Source: Hoplostethus atlanticus
Lineage: Eukaryota > Chordata > Actinopteri > Trachichthyiformes > Trachichthyidae
Assembly (NCBI GenBank): GCA_034670405.1
Contig: JAXDDX010000023.1
Span: 4,176,501 to 4,240,500, forward strand
Direction of reading: 5' to 3'
DNA length: 64,000 bases
Each line of letters opens with the position of its first letter. The first letter of the stretch is position 1. Shown piece by piece: positions 24,629-61,400 of the stretch. The position numbers were made by a program, and so were the translations under genes. The notes under the pieces are model-generated. The model saw nothing but the letters and a program-made list of their open reading frames with translations. It was not told the DNA's origin and searched no databases.

Positions 24629-24980
24629 CGTCTTTTTATTCCGGTTAAGATATACGAATGGTCCTGTTATCAACTGCTAAAGTAAGAAAATAATGTATCT
24701 CCATTGGTGCCACACACGCAGTAAAACAATATAGTGCACTTAGCAGGAATGAGGTAGCAATGGTCTGAAATTTTACTTGGCCTGATTCAGTTAATGCTAC
24801 AAATTAAAAAAATTCTGGCCTGGGAGTGGGAAATAAAATCACAAAAGTATACGTTTTACACCAAGGCCTTCATTGATGAAGCAAACGCTTGTTTTTGATG
24901 GTCATTTTATTAATTTAATTTCCTGTCAAATATAAAATATGCCGTTCTTCTCACCCACTTCAGAGGTATTAAATATATTA

Positions 24981-26448
24981 TTTATTTTACATAAAGCTCC
25001 ATTGTGAACAATAATAATTACATTGGTGCTATCTAAATACTGTCTTAGCTTATATAAAACACGCAAATACCAAACAACACAAACATTGATAAAAATGTCA
25101 AGCCTTCAAAATACCTTTACACAGTCTTTGGCTTAAAGCAAAAAATCCAGCCTAAAACAGAAAACAGACCTATAGTTTGGATTTTGTTTAGAGGTGAACA
25201 AAACAAGTGCCTTCCAAAGAGAGCCAACACAAATCTGTGATATAGAGAGAGATTTTCAGGGCTGCCTCTGTTCATAATGAAATTACCAAGGTTGTGGCTG
25301 TTTGTAACTGATGGTAGTATCATGTTGTCTACAACGCTGGTCACATTTTATGGGATTTCTTTCAGGTCAGACCATCCTAGGATTCCATGAAGTTGGTCTC
25401 AAATTCACTGTGTATAGAGTGGCGCCCCATGGCATCACATAGTGAGTCTTGGTTTTCTTATTTCTAGCTTTAGGAGACAGTTGTTCATTTTCTGTCCACG
25501 ATCTTTGAAATAACATTTTAGAGGCTGATCCTTTGATTTGCTTCATATAACTTAGTAGCTACATAACAGAATATGTTGTGAAATCATATGCCTGTCTGGA
25601 AGTATCTTCTCTCTATTTTAAATGGGTTTCTCACTGTGTAGGCCCAGCATGTATGGTGCAGCATGGATGCATCTCCTTTGCTGCCTGTTATAAAATCACT
25701 TCAACAAAAATGCATTTTAATGGGATATCAAAATGCTGATGTTTATAAGGGGACAAATATGTCAGTGCACCATTTGTGGATAAATACACACAGAGGAAAA
25801 CTCTTCTTGAGAATGAAAACTGACAGTTAAAACATATCCAAAGACACTTTCTCATCAGACAATCTCATAGCATAACATGCTTTCATTTGATCACTTGCTT
25901 TTCCCTCTCTTTGGTATTCAATGCATCAGGATTGATGCTGCAATAATGCCACCTTCCACCTTCAAACAACATAACTTTACATTCAAGCACATTAATAAAG
26001 ACCTTCTGAGCTGTTTCCTCTGCAGCTTTGCATGCTGAAACATAATACTGTGGGAGGAAAGATGAAATTCAAATTCAATACAAATACATGTGTGTGCTAA
26101 ATGGATTGTCAGTAAAGCGTGTCATACATCATATCAATTCTTTGAGAAATGATAATGAAAGGTGCAAATAAAATGACAATGAATATATGGAAAGCACAAA
26201 AATGAGAAAAAATGTTTGCTTGAGCCTCATTTGGCAACGGTTATCAAAGTTTTGTCACTCTTTGAGGTGTCTTCAAACAATTCCACTATAACTGTTTGCA
26301 CTGTTAACTGACATAAACAACGTTGTGTCCCACAGAGCAGTGAGCTGTCAGTCTCCCCCAGTCTGCACTGAATTCTGTCATAAAAACACAATCATGCACC
26401 CAAGCACAGTTGTGCCACATGCACAACTGCTAGCACAAACATACAGTA

Positions 26449-26488
<40 letters not shown>

Positions 26489-26571
26489 CCTCATTAACAA
26501 AAATACTTCTGAATCATATGAATGTCTCCCCCATTCCCAGTAGTCCCAAGTCTTGAAACTGTCCTCCGTCC
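24981..26571 (-). other. tns2: tns2 3' UTR (end uncertain)
   Basis: Downstream of the stop the sequence is AT-rich without coding signal. Candidate AATAAA signals on the minus strand lie at 24986-24981 and 24911-24906, giving a UTR of about 1.6 kb. A (CA)n array is at 26451-26483. Nearer signals of the variant form (ATTAAA, about 25715) could be used instead. Confidence 0.4.
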
Positions 26572-50420
<23,849 letters not shown>

Positions 50421-50429
<9 letters not shown>

Positions 50430-50600
50430 TTTACTGTGTTGTCAGTCTCCTTTTGCAATGGTCCAGCAATGTCAGTTTCTCAATGTCAGTAGCTCAACAA
50501 TAAATCATAAAGTTATCACAGGGTAATTCAAGGCATAATTGTCCACCGATTAATCACGCGCGCCTCGAAAGTCAAGGTAGGCGGAGTCCAGGCTGAAACA
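50421..50600 (-). CDS. tns2: Probable first exon of tns2 (5' UTR plus Met-Arg-Lys)
   Basis: On the minus strand AAAATGAGGAAG is followed by gtaggaaa, so the exon would code only MRK before splicing in phase 0 to the C1 exon (LAKAGSHAF). The ATG is preceded by AAA, an acceptable Kozak context. CpG-containing sequence lies upstream at 50550-50600. Mammalian TNS2 also splices in phase 0 just before the C1 segment, but its first exon is longer. Another first exon in the 46.7-50 kb intron is possible. The 5' end is a guess. Confidence 0.5.
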
Positions 50601-50990
50601 AGCTACAGAAACCTAGTAGGGAGGTGGTCAGTCACACACCTGCAGTCTGTCTCATGTCTGTTGTTATGGACATCAATCTATCCTAGCTATCTATATTTAT
50701 TATAATAGAATATTACAAAATGAATAGCCAATATGTGGAGTGGTGTTTCCCCTGTTTTACAAACCAGGTCTCAGGCCTCAGACGTCAACATATAACATGT
50801 CAGTTTGAATGAATGACATTTCATCAGTTCCATTTTGAAATCTCGCCACTTTTATTCGCAAATGTGCGAGTTTCAAGTTCAAGCTACAGCTGCTAGACGA
50901 GCCAACAGCGGCGCCCAGCGGTAGAAAGGTAGCAGTGCCGCTCAGCCTCAGAGGTCCTACCCGGAAGCGAGGGGAAGGGAAGGGTTGGTC
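50555..50990. promoter_or_regulatory. Possible tns2 promoter region
   Basis: Two small CpG clusters occur in otherwise AT-rich DNA: CACGCGCGCCTCG near 50556 and GGCGCCCAGCGG near 50909, with an ETS-type CCGGAAG at 50961-50967. The location upstream of the proposed first exon supports a TATA-less promoter. This is inference from composition only. Confidence 0.35.
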
Positions 50991-52196
50991 TCGCCACTGG
51001 CAGTGATATTAAGAAACCCATTTTCCTTACCTCTTACTCGTCACTTATTTTGAGTTTCAGTTAAATATATAGCATAATGTAAGTGTTGTCGTCGACATGC
51101 CCCTCTGTTTCTGTTGTCAGACAACTGCACTGTTTTTTGGTGCATTGTTCTATTGACAAATGAGTCCAGTCATGCAGACCACATTCTGATAGGTCTACAG
51201 TGTAATTTTAGATGTGAAATTTATGAAACTTGCAGACACCCTGCGTAGTTGTGAGTGTCACACATGCACATGAATTTACCACTGGTGTTATCATGTTGTC
51301 TGCCTTTCCCTTCTTTCCAGTCATGTTGTTTCTATCTATCTCTACAGTATCACATGGTGAAGGAGGAGGAGTAAAAGGAGATGGTGACAGAGTGAATTCG
51401 TAGATGAACCAGTGAAACCAGTAGAAGGGATCTGGATTGAGTGAATTGAGCCCCAGAGAGGTTCCCATGGCTGTTTGTGAAATAGCAGTATTTGAGCACC
51501 CCACCCCACTTGGTGTTTTGCAGCCAACGTCTATGTCATTCTCCAGGCATCTCTGACCACTCCAGGGCCCAAAGCATTTCCACTTCTAACATGCAGATGG
51601 GGAGAGGATCCATGCATAATGGATTTCTTTATGACTGGACAGTTGCATGAGCTTTTGTTGTGGGAAAAGCAAAAGCAGCGTTTAAAGGGTTTCATTCCAA
51701 AACGGCACACACATTTTTCCAGAAGAAAGGGAGAAAAAAAGTGACCTAATGTTCATGACTCAAGATTAAAAAAAAATAGGTGATTGCCCTGGTACAGTGT
51801 TTTATAAGCTTACAGAGCTAATAACATCAACAATATCCCATAACAAGTTTATGCTTGAATGCAGTTAATCTGTAATACCAGTGTCACTGAAAATGAATGC
51901 CCCTGTGTGTCACATGGATATTTGCGCGAGAACACAGCGCAGAAATACACTTTAATGCATTGTGCACACACACTCTAATTGTAGAAACAAACATAACTGG
52001 CAACACAAAAACACACATACACACTAACACGAGCACACACAGTAAATGAATACACAGTACAGAGACACACCCCCTTGGCACTAAATGCCTCGGCCTGTGT
52101 GTGTGTTTTTTCAGTGACGGCTAGTTGCTGATGACATGCTGGAGAGCAGGAGCCGTCACTCCTGGCTTTTGGTAACACAAACGTGCACACACACAG

Positions 52197-52227
<31 letters not shown>

Positions 52228-55200
52228 AATTCCAGTCAGGAAGGGACAGGAGCAGGTGGCAAGCCAGGAGTATGCTCTAACTCTGGCAGGGTATTTATAA
52301 CGGTGTCCCTGCATGAGTAGAGGCTGTCACCTCTAAACAGCCATGAAAATGCTGAGAATAGGTACAGGAATAGGTTACTGCATGTGTGTGTGTGAGAGAG
52401 AAGCAGATCAACAGAGAGAAGAGATAGACTACAAACAAAATGTGTGGTGTGTGTGTGTGTGACACATTTTGTTCCACCACTGCAGAGTCCACCCATTCAG
52501 TAGGGACGATGTTTTCATGTTTTGGCATGAAACAAACACAATTTGAGTTTTAGGGAATTTGAAACCACATTTGATGAGTAATGTTTTGGTTCCAACAAAA
52601 TCCAGACCTCCACTGCAGCCCCCATAACTTTGTGAAACTACATATTAAATGTATTGATGTATGTCCATTTATTAAGATAAAGTGACATTTGTTCTATTCC
52701 TTCTCCGACATGCCACAGTGTGACTGGTAGATTCACTATGATACGTGAGCAAGGACACATTCCGGTGTAGAACAGACACTTTTTTTATTTTAGACTCTAT
52801 AAAAGCCATCCAGAGCCTTTCTGCATGTAGCAACGTGGCTTGCTCCTAAACCCTATACATGTGCCCTGTTCCTAAATAGCGCCAGCAGACAGACAGACAG
52901 ACGACGGATCGCAACCGGACAGTAACGTACACCGCTTCCTCTTGAACCTTGACCCTGGGGACATGATTAACACTGATCAAGCTGTTCATCTGCTTTCCTT
53001 GGCTGTCTGTTTCTTTTTCTCTCACTTCCTCTCATGTAGTAGGGACAAATAAACATATCAGGAGGCCAATGGCATTGACTGATATTTCTCAAGTTTTGTA
53101 TTGACTTAATTCTGCCATTGGCTCATTTCTGCAAATGTTACAAGTGCACGATTTTTCAAATGGAAAGAAAGTATTAAAGTGAAGCTGAATTCAAATGAGC
53201 AATGCAAGAAAATGGGTTACTATCACAAAAGGTTTATGTCTGCAGACATGTCAGGGATAAAACAAAATTAAAAAGCACCAAAAATCTGTCAGTTGTGCCC
53301 TAATATTTTTGAGTTACTCTGCCTGCAAATCGACTGCCCTTTACTCAACACAGCCTGAGACAGTCCTCCCTCCCGTAATGACCAGTGAATCACCTCCGCC
53401 CCAGCTTCCGATGCAGGTCTAAAAGGGACCGTGTGCATAGCGTGAAGCACATGCCCCACATGCCTGAATACCTGAGGCTGAACATGAGATGCTCTATTCT
53501 ATCTGGTGCATTGACTAGAATACAGAGAGAAGGAAAGGGAACGATTTGAAAAGAGAGACAGATTTGCCTCAGAGCCTGGGCTCGGTTTAATTTGGAAACT
53601 TTTAATTCTTGGGATTCCTTTGGTTGACGTTCACGTGACCAATATCTGACATGAGCGTAGTTCAGCAAAGTTCAGCTCCTCTGGGCTTCTGCTGGGCCCG
53701 TTTATCAACACTGAAACGAGTGAGGAAGGACGCGTGTGGAAAGATGCACGTCTTACATCATACCAAGGGCTGTTTAAATAGATTTAGTATGGGTCCTGTC
53801 ATGGTCTTTCAATATATAACCACATACACATGGTATCCCTCTCATACAGCACTAATGGACTCTACATGTCATCTTAACTCTGCAATTCTGCTGCCTGAAT
53901 ACAACAGTTATTCACATACCTCAGCAAGGTGGAGGATCTCAGGATGTACCTCTGGGTCATCCTTTTTGGGGAGTCCCCCTAGGTCCGTGTCAGGTCCACA
54001 CGTCTTCATGCTGTGAGTCTTTGTACTGTGAATGCAACCCATAGTTCCAGCAAACTGTCTTTTACTCTCTTCCCCTCTAGTCCACGAGACAGTTCTGTCC
54101 TGCTCAGCCTCTCCTCCCAGTTCTTCTCTGCAGAAGGTCTCCCTCTTCTTTCCCTCCTCTGCACTTCAGTGCCTCATGTTAGAACGGGCCTCCTTCTGTT
54201 TCTGTGACAGCAGATCTCTTCCTGTAGACCTCTCCAGCATGTTCCCTCTTCCCCCTGGTGACTCCTCACACCCCTGCCCTTCTCTCTCCCCAGACAGCCT
54301 GTCCCGAGGAAGAAACTCTTTCTCTCCCGTCTCCTCTTACAGCTCCCTCTCTCTCTGCAGACCCTCCACTCTTTCTCTACCTCCTTTTCCCACCTCTCCT
54401 CTTACACCCTTGCCTGTCCCTCGCTCTCAGGCTATCCTCACTCTGCAAGCATGCGAGCATACACTCGCCCCCTCTCTCTCTCTTCCCTTCCCCCTTCCAC
54501 TTGCCAGTACCTCGTTCTCTTCCCTCCACTCTCACAGACCCTCCACTCTACCTCTCCCTCGTTCCCTCACTCCATCAGGCTCTCCCCTCTCTCTCTCTCT
54601 CTCTCTCCATGGGGGGAGAAGGGGGCAGCTGTTATGGCTTGTTGATGTCAGGCCCTTCCCCTTTCCTTGGCTTCACTTCAGCCACACTCAGTCTCTTCCT
54701 CTTGGGGGAGTGAGTCGATAGTGCCTCTCTCCAACTCCCCCCCCCCCGCCAGACGGTGTAACTTAGCACAAGAGACCATACGCTTGACAGCACTGATCCC
54801 ACTTCTCCCTGTTCTCAGTGTCTCGTGAGGAAGTGCTTGAATGGCGCACCAACACTCTTTAACTATCTGCTCACCTGTGTTGGAATACACCAGTTGAGAA
54901 AAGCCAACGGGCACATGGACTGAGTCCTCCCCCGTCCCCCCCTGCGTCTCCCTTGGGGGTGATACCACTAGCTGTAATATGTTCCACCACCTTGTTTGAT
55001 AGGAGGTAACAGACTCATGGCAGCAACACTGCTGTCATCCATTTCTCCTCTCCTCCTTCCCCTCTCTCCACAGAAATGAAAACAATGATAGGCTCTGTTC
55101 TGAAATCTTAAATCTGTGCTCCCCTCGTTACATTCCTTTACAACACACACACACACAAACTTGTGCTTCCTCAAACTGGGTTCGCGTCACACTCCATACA

Positions 55201-57050
55201 AAATACCCATTTAAGAAGAAGGTTTTAGGGTTGCGAGAGGAATAAATGGAACAATAAGCTCTTTCAAAAACTGTTTTTAGCCCCCGGTTAGATCCTACAC
55301 ACAGACTTGTGTGTTAAAAGTGAGCCCAATCCGTGGCCACGAGCTAAATGAGGCAACAATCCTTCAACATGCGTTTCATCAAACTCAGTACAAGAGCAAC
55401 TCGTGGGCTTTGGCATTCAGCAACTTTGGTTTCAGTGAGCTGAACATAGAAATACCTCCATCATGACATCTGCTCTCACTACTAGTCGACGACGGCTTTC
55501 ACTCCGGGCATCAACAGATGAAATACCTCAAATATCTAGAAGACGATAAATTGAGAGAACGCAGAGGAAATAAAGCACATATTGATGGAGGGAAATGGTC
55601 ACGGTACACTTCCTTTGATAGTACACCAACTACTGAGAGCCCAACAACAGTGGTGAGCGCGTTGTGGTTTGTAAATGATGTGGAGCAAGAAAGGACCTCC
55701 TGGGAGAACCAGCTGGTGATTCACACAGGGGCAAGGGGGTAGGGTGCACACACACACACACACACACACACACTCCCATGATGCAGCACTCTATTTCCAC
55801 ACATGCACAAGCAACCACACCAGTATTTGTAGCATTAATGCTCCAATGTGTAATATCAATTGAATGTTGAATTTGTTAAAATGACAAATTCTACAGCTTT
55901 ATTGTTCCATTATTATTAAAACTGTCCACCTACTGCCTTTTGAAGCGCCTGGTATATAAACACTACCTGATGTGTACTCGTTCATTCACACAGGATGCTG
56001 AATGGAGATACTTCACATTGACGTAGACATCATCAACTGCTCCCCCCCCCCCCCCCGTGTCCCTCTCTCTCACACTACTTGTGGCAACTGAAGTCACAGT
56101 TAAATATAAACAGTAATAAACACTCAAGTTAACACGCTCTGTGAACAAACATAAGGCCTCAGCAGTTTGTCGGTTCACGAGGACCTGAAGCAGTCAACAC
56201 AGGCACGCCATCGCCAGCACACCTGGCCGATGAAGAGCCTCAACATGCACAGAGGAAAAAAAAACCTGTACAATTACAGGAGTGATCATTAGTACAAGCT
56301 GATACACATTATGCACTTAAATCTAATTGACCTGATATGGGTGATACCAAGTTTACTACAGGTTTCTCAAAGATACATTTAAGACTTATTGAGTGCCAGA
56401 TTTTATCAAATTTAAGACCAATTTCAACCCCAAAATAAGTAACGGTAGCAATCTCATAGTCTGCAGTCTGTGGAACCAGGCAGATTTCTCATCATGCACC
56501 AAGAAAAGGCAAGGTTTTAAAGACATTTTAACCAGATTTAAGCTGTTTTAAGGCCTTCACTTAGTCAATATTTTGACTTTTTAAGGACTTGTAGGCACCC
56601 AGGATACAACAGACACACACACAGATTTTCAACTTTTCACGCCCCAAACACACACACCAAGGGGAGCAACCTGTCGTCAGTCAGCATTCCTGGGGTCAAT
56701 CTGAAACATGCTGATGTCCGTTTGTCTGGAACGAGCCTATCCTAAAGCAGAATGGGCATTGTGTGTGTGTGTGAAGTGAGGATCAGCAGGACCCCTACCA
56801 GCTGCCATCAGCAGTCCAGCCCTCAGCAGGAGGTCAAGGGTGATCTCACTGAAGACACACTGTGAACCTTGAATCTCACTCGGGGACCACACCAGGAGAA
56901 AACTAGTTTGTTGTTGCACAGAGGTGATGTGTCTGGTGACGTAATTCCCAATCCAGTGACTGCAATTGTCATGGGTGGCAGCAGCAGGGCGTTACGTCAT
57001 ACAGCACATTTGAACCACTGAGTAAGTTCACAGTTATTCACAAGATACAC
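50991..57050. other. Intergenic DNA between tns2 and eif4b
   Basis: No exon with credible borders or a known domain is seen. It has pyrimidine-rich stretches (54050-54620), C-runs (54738-54748, 56043-56056) and short CA arrays (52196-52224, 55749-55772). The long plus-strand frame at 54032-54721 is low-complexity Ser/Pro/Leu and I reject it as a gene. Confidence 0.55.
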
Positions 57051-57241
57051 TAGAGTTCCTCAAATCCGGGCCTCAGGGTCCACAGTGCTGCTGGTTTTCT
57101 CTCCTACCAGGAAGGTAACTGCATTCACCTGGCATCAGGTCTTAATCAATCCCTGATTAGACCGCTAGAATGGAAACTACCTGGCAGAATAGAAAACCAG
57201 CAGTACTCTGGACCCTAGAGGCCCAGATTTGAGGACCACTG
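57051..57241. mobile_element. hAT-like MITE with about 50-bp terminal inverted repeats
   Basis: The left end (TAGAGTTCCTCAAATCCGGG and on to CTGCTGGTTTTCT) is the inverted complement of the right end (AGAAAACCAGCAGTACTCTG on to TTTGAGGACCACTG), with a few mismatches over about 50 bp. The right terminus read inward is CAGTGGTCCTCAA, a typical hAT end. CACTAG occurs just outside both ends and may be part of the target duplication. At 191 bp with no ORF it is a non-autonomous element. Confidence 0.8.
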
Positions 57242-58102
57242 CACTAGTGTAATGTACTCAGGTCAATTCAAGAGGAGCTGAATTGCAGGATGTTGATTGT
57301 AGTGTAAGAAAAATATGCAGGTCAGACTTTTCAACTCAGCCATATATTTCTCTCCTTTTCACTGTCAGTTTTCCAACCCCTCTCCTGGAATCCAACCAAT
57401 AACCCATAGATATACAATGACCACATACTTTATGAATGACCCCAATTTATTGCAAATTGGAAGACAAGTTAATGTAATCGCATGGTAATCCTCACATCCT
57501 GTCATAGGCAACTCGAGACTTTCCCCCAAGTGTTTGGTTCTCTCACTTCAGGATGGGCGAATCATGTGAACAGCTGTGATGAATATTAGGCGGCTGGAAA
57601 CGGGACCATATGACGCTTCAATCGGAATCATTATTTCATCAGAAAGTGTAGAAATACTGAAACATCTGTACCATGACTGGGGTTAATAGCGATGGCACCT
57701 GGGTGAGAATGCTGTACTTTTCCTTTAGTCTTACACAGTCCTGTGTTAAGCCTGTACTTCAGAACAAATTCAATCATTGATTAATCAAAGATTTGTTGAA
57801 CGATGTATACATGATTGACAAATACTTTGGAAATTAGTAACCACTCTCAACAGTCATGATTTTAGTGATGGAAGACAGCATCTCTACCCATTTGTATGGA
57901 TGAATTTGCCAAGAGCTCAATTACAAATCATTTCATAATATTAAATCATTTACTAATGAATCAAGTTATGCAAGTCAATGAGTCAAAGTTTGATAAAAAA
58001 CAACCAAAACCCTCCATTTAGCTATATCTTCTGTTATAAGATCCAACTTTGCCGCACCTGTGATCCACAAATATACAAATTCATTTTTCCCCACTTTTTC
58101 CA

Positions 58103-58411
58103 TTTATTTATTACAATTAATTCAATTTTATCCATCTTTTTTCCATGTGTGAGCTACTCCTTTTTTCCATTTAAAACAAGTCCAGTATGTGACTATTTTA
58201 GAAACTAAAATGTCCTGAAGGTTGGGGGGGGGGGCGGGGGGGGGAGGTGGTGGTGGATGGGTGGTTTTCTTGTGGACAAGTTTGAAGGAGGAAGGGAGGG
58301 GGTGATGCCCTCCCAGGAACCTATTCCGGGTGAGGTTTTTTTTTTCATATTTTATGTGAGCTTTTTCTTCTTCGCCGTATTCTCCTCTTCTTGCTCTCAG
58401 GTTCTCTCTGA
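58103..58411 (-). other. eif4b: eif4b 3' UTR with poly(A) signals
   Basis: After the TAA stop (58414-58412) the minus strand has two overlapping AATAAA signals at 58112-58103, giving a UTR of about 330 bases. A G-run on the plus strand (about 58222-58246) makes a C-rich block in the transcript. Confidence 0.6.
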
Positions 58412-61400
58412 TTATTCAACTTCATCATCTCCTTGGTCTCCGTCCATTAGCAAAGCGGCGTACTTACTGGCTGAGCTGAACTTCTGGAAAAGACCACAAA
58501 TAAAAAGAGGAAGAGAAGCTTAAGTTGATAAAAGCACATATAGTATATATAGTGATATACAGGAACTGAAGCCAACATGAATGGGCATTTGGGGGAAAGG
58601 ATTTTCACACTGAAGGTGGTCTGGTTTTCCAAAACAAAACTGAAGTTTCGGAAAACTCAGTATACTGTGGAGGGGTGAGGGTGAGTCCAGACATTGACGT
58701 CACCCAGTCCAAGACTCACGGGGGTTGGAGTCTCTTCGTATTTCTTTGGCTCTGGTGGTGCTCTGGAGTCTCTGTCTCTTCTGGTGTCCTTTCTGCAATC
58801 AGAACGGACACCTAGGTTTAACTGACTGGCTGGGCTGAGCACTAGAAGGTTATAGCTTGCTGTGAGTAGACACAGACACTGAAAAGATCAAATAAAAGCA
58901 CCAACTGGACACCAATAATGCTGTTATAGTTGGACTTTTGGCAATTTTCAATTTCAACAGGACTATAAATTTCCACATCTTCATAATCTGTAAAAGAACA
59001 TCTACAGGTTAACAGCTCAACCTAGGCATCTAGTGCCCAGATTATAATTGCTCAGTCATTTTCATAACAGTGGGGGAAAACGTATCAACACACAAATCTT
59101 CCAATCAGTATCTGGTAAACATCACAGTATTGCATTAATTGCTCTTCTAATGCGACACAAAATATTTATTAAGAACATAAGAAATAAACACTTGCTCAAC
59201 TCAAAGCATAACCCAAAAGACCTCTCACCAATTTATTTTTCCAGACATAATAGAAACCAGTCAAGGAAAACATTTACTTCATTCTTCTGTTTCTTGTTAC
59301 CAAGAGGGCTGTTAGACAAACTGCTAACATTAAAAAGAGATGCCGTGACTTCATCAACAGCGGGTGAAGATTCGTGTTGATGTTTTAGTACTGAAATCTA
59401 TAATTCAGTGGTACTGCATCATCTGGGCTCCAGCCACTGAGTACAGAACAATGTAGTTGACGTGGAAGCCTGAAATCACCTTTTACACCACACACTAGGA
59501 ACAACGGATACAACATCCGTTGTGTAACGGACCATACGCCAACCTCTAGAGAAGCCCTGTAAAAGTCCTCCCTGCCTCCCTGTCTTAAGTGTGGAGTTTG
59601 CTAGCTTTGGTTGGCTGACCTGTCTGCCTCCCTTCGTTGGTCTTTGTTGGGGCCCTCGCCTCGGCCCCGACCCGTTCCAGGCCCTGCAGCCCACCCTCGC
59701 CCCCGTGCGGGGCCCGGGTCCTGACGCGCACCGTCAGCCTTATTCTCATCTGTAAGGAGAGGCCAGACAGTTGAGGGAGGTTGATGGACTTTCTACAATA
59801 GACTACAGTCACACCACACTGGAGCATACAAAAGCCACTGGGTTGGATTCAAGAAGCGTTAATTACTGATGTAGGGTCAAATGGGAGGTTCACACTTTCT
59901 TGAATGCAAGCTGGACATGTAAGTTTCCCCCAATGGCTGCAGAGTCTGCTGCCCAACCCCTTTTGATTTAAATTAAAATGTTATTTTCACTGGACAAAGT
60001 TGGGAGGCAAGTTTTGTCCAAAGTTAAAAAAAAATTCAAAGGCCTTGTTCTTATTCAACAGGCAGATTTAGTAACTACGTTTCTGCCACACCTACTCGCT
60101 ATCACACATATCCATAAGCAGACCCTGTGTCCCTTGTGGACCTTGGTTCCCACTGCCAGGCTGTGTTAGGGCTGCCCATTCTTACCTTGACTTTACTCTC
60201 CTACCTTTAAGAAAAATGCACACATTCAGAGAAATGCTATGCAGGTTGAAGTTGTCTCCATTGTCTCATTTCTGCCAATGCATCAGCAAGCAGAGTTATT
60301 TGCTTCCATAAAGCTTCTTCAACTTTCTAGACCACTGCAATAAAATCTTTAACATCAATTTCCCCAGAAACAAGAGCAAAGGGAGACTGTGTAAAGAGTT
60401 CAACCTAAACCACAACCTGAAGGGTGCAAGAACATGGAAATCATAGGATGTACTACTAGGAATGATGTAGCGGTGAGAGGGGGAATCTACATTTTGAGTC
60501 ACACTCTCACTTCAGAGACATGTTTTAGGCTGATAGATGGATAAGGCTTCATTAGTCGACACTGAGGTTTGGTTAGGGAAAAATCTCCCTTGTAGCATGT
60601 AGCATGCACAGCACCCATTGGTGGGCCTTACCCTTTCCAGATCCTCTTTCATCCGCAGAATCCGAAGAGCTGAGGAAGAAAGAAAGAACAATCAGAGAAA
60701 TACATACAAAACACTAAAATGAACTCGAAATATTTCAGATTGCACTCTACAAGCTTGTGATAGATACATTTTGGATGACAAGAAAAGTGTCTGTTCAATC
60801 ATCTGTGCTCAAAAGGTACTCATTTATACCTCAAGAAAATCCTCAAATGAAACGACAAATCAAAATGGCTGCCTCTGAACATTTCCCCAAAAGGTCTACC
60901 TGACACATCAGAGTTGTATTCTGACCTGAGCTTGGGGGGAGCTGTGCCACTTGGGGAGACAGGGGGGCATCCATCTCCCTCGCTGGAGCCTGCGCTGACA
61001 GCACTGCGCTTGGCCCAGGCATTCTCCTTGGGAGGGGGCGCAGGCATCACCTTCAGCGGCTCCTTGGAGGAGCTGGTAGAAGGGGGGCGTGGGGAGGTCC
61101 CAGGGGATGAGGGTTCGTCTTCCTTCCCACTGAAAACCTCGTTCTCCACTGAGCGCTCGCTCTCTCTACGGCGTGAGGCTGGTGGAGGACAAGAGGAGTT
61201 AGGTGTTGAAGGTAGTTTGGATGCTTATAAGAAGTTCTGTCATCACAACTCACTCAATTTTTAGCCTCTTGAAATGGCTAAATGTGGTAAAAATAATATA
61301 TCCTTATTTTATTCATACCTTCTCTACTTTTTGCTTCAATTTGTGACATTTCTAAATATTTCTCTGCATTTGTCTTGTTTTCTCTCACTTTTTATACGCT

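Noticed and set aside
54032..54721. Long plus-strand open frame (229 codons)
   Set aside because: It is a pyrimidine-rich low-complexity stretch giving Ser/Leu/Pro runs in several frames, with no domain, splice support or start context.
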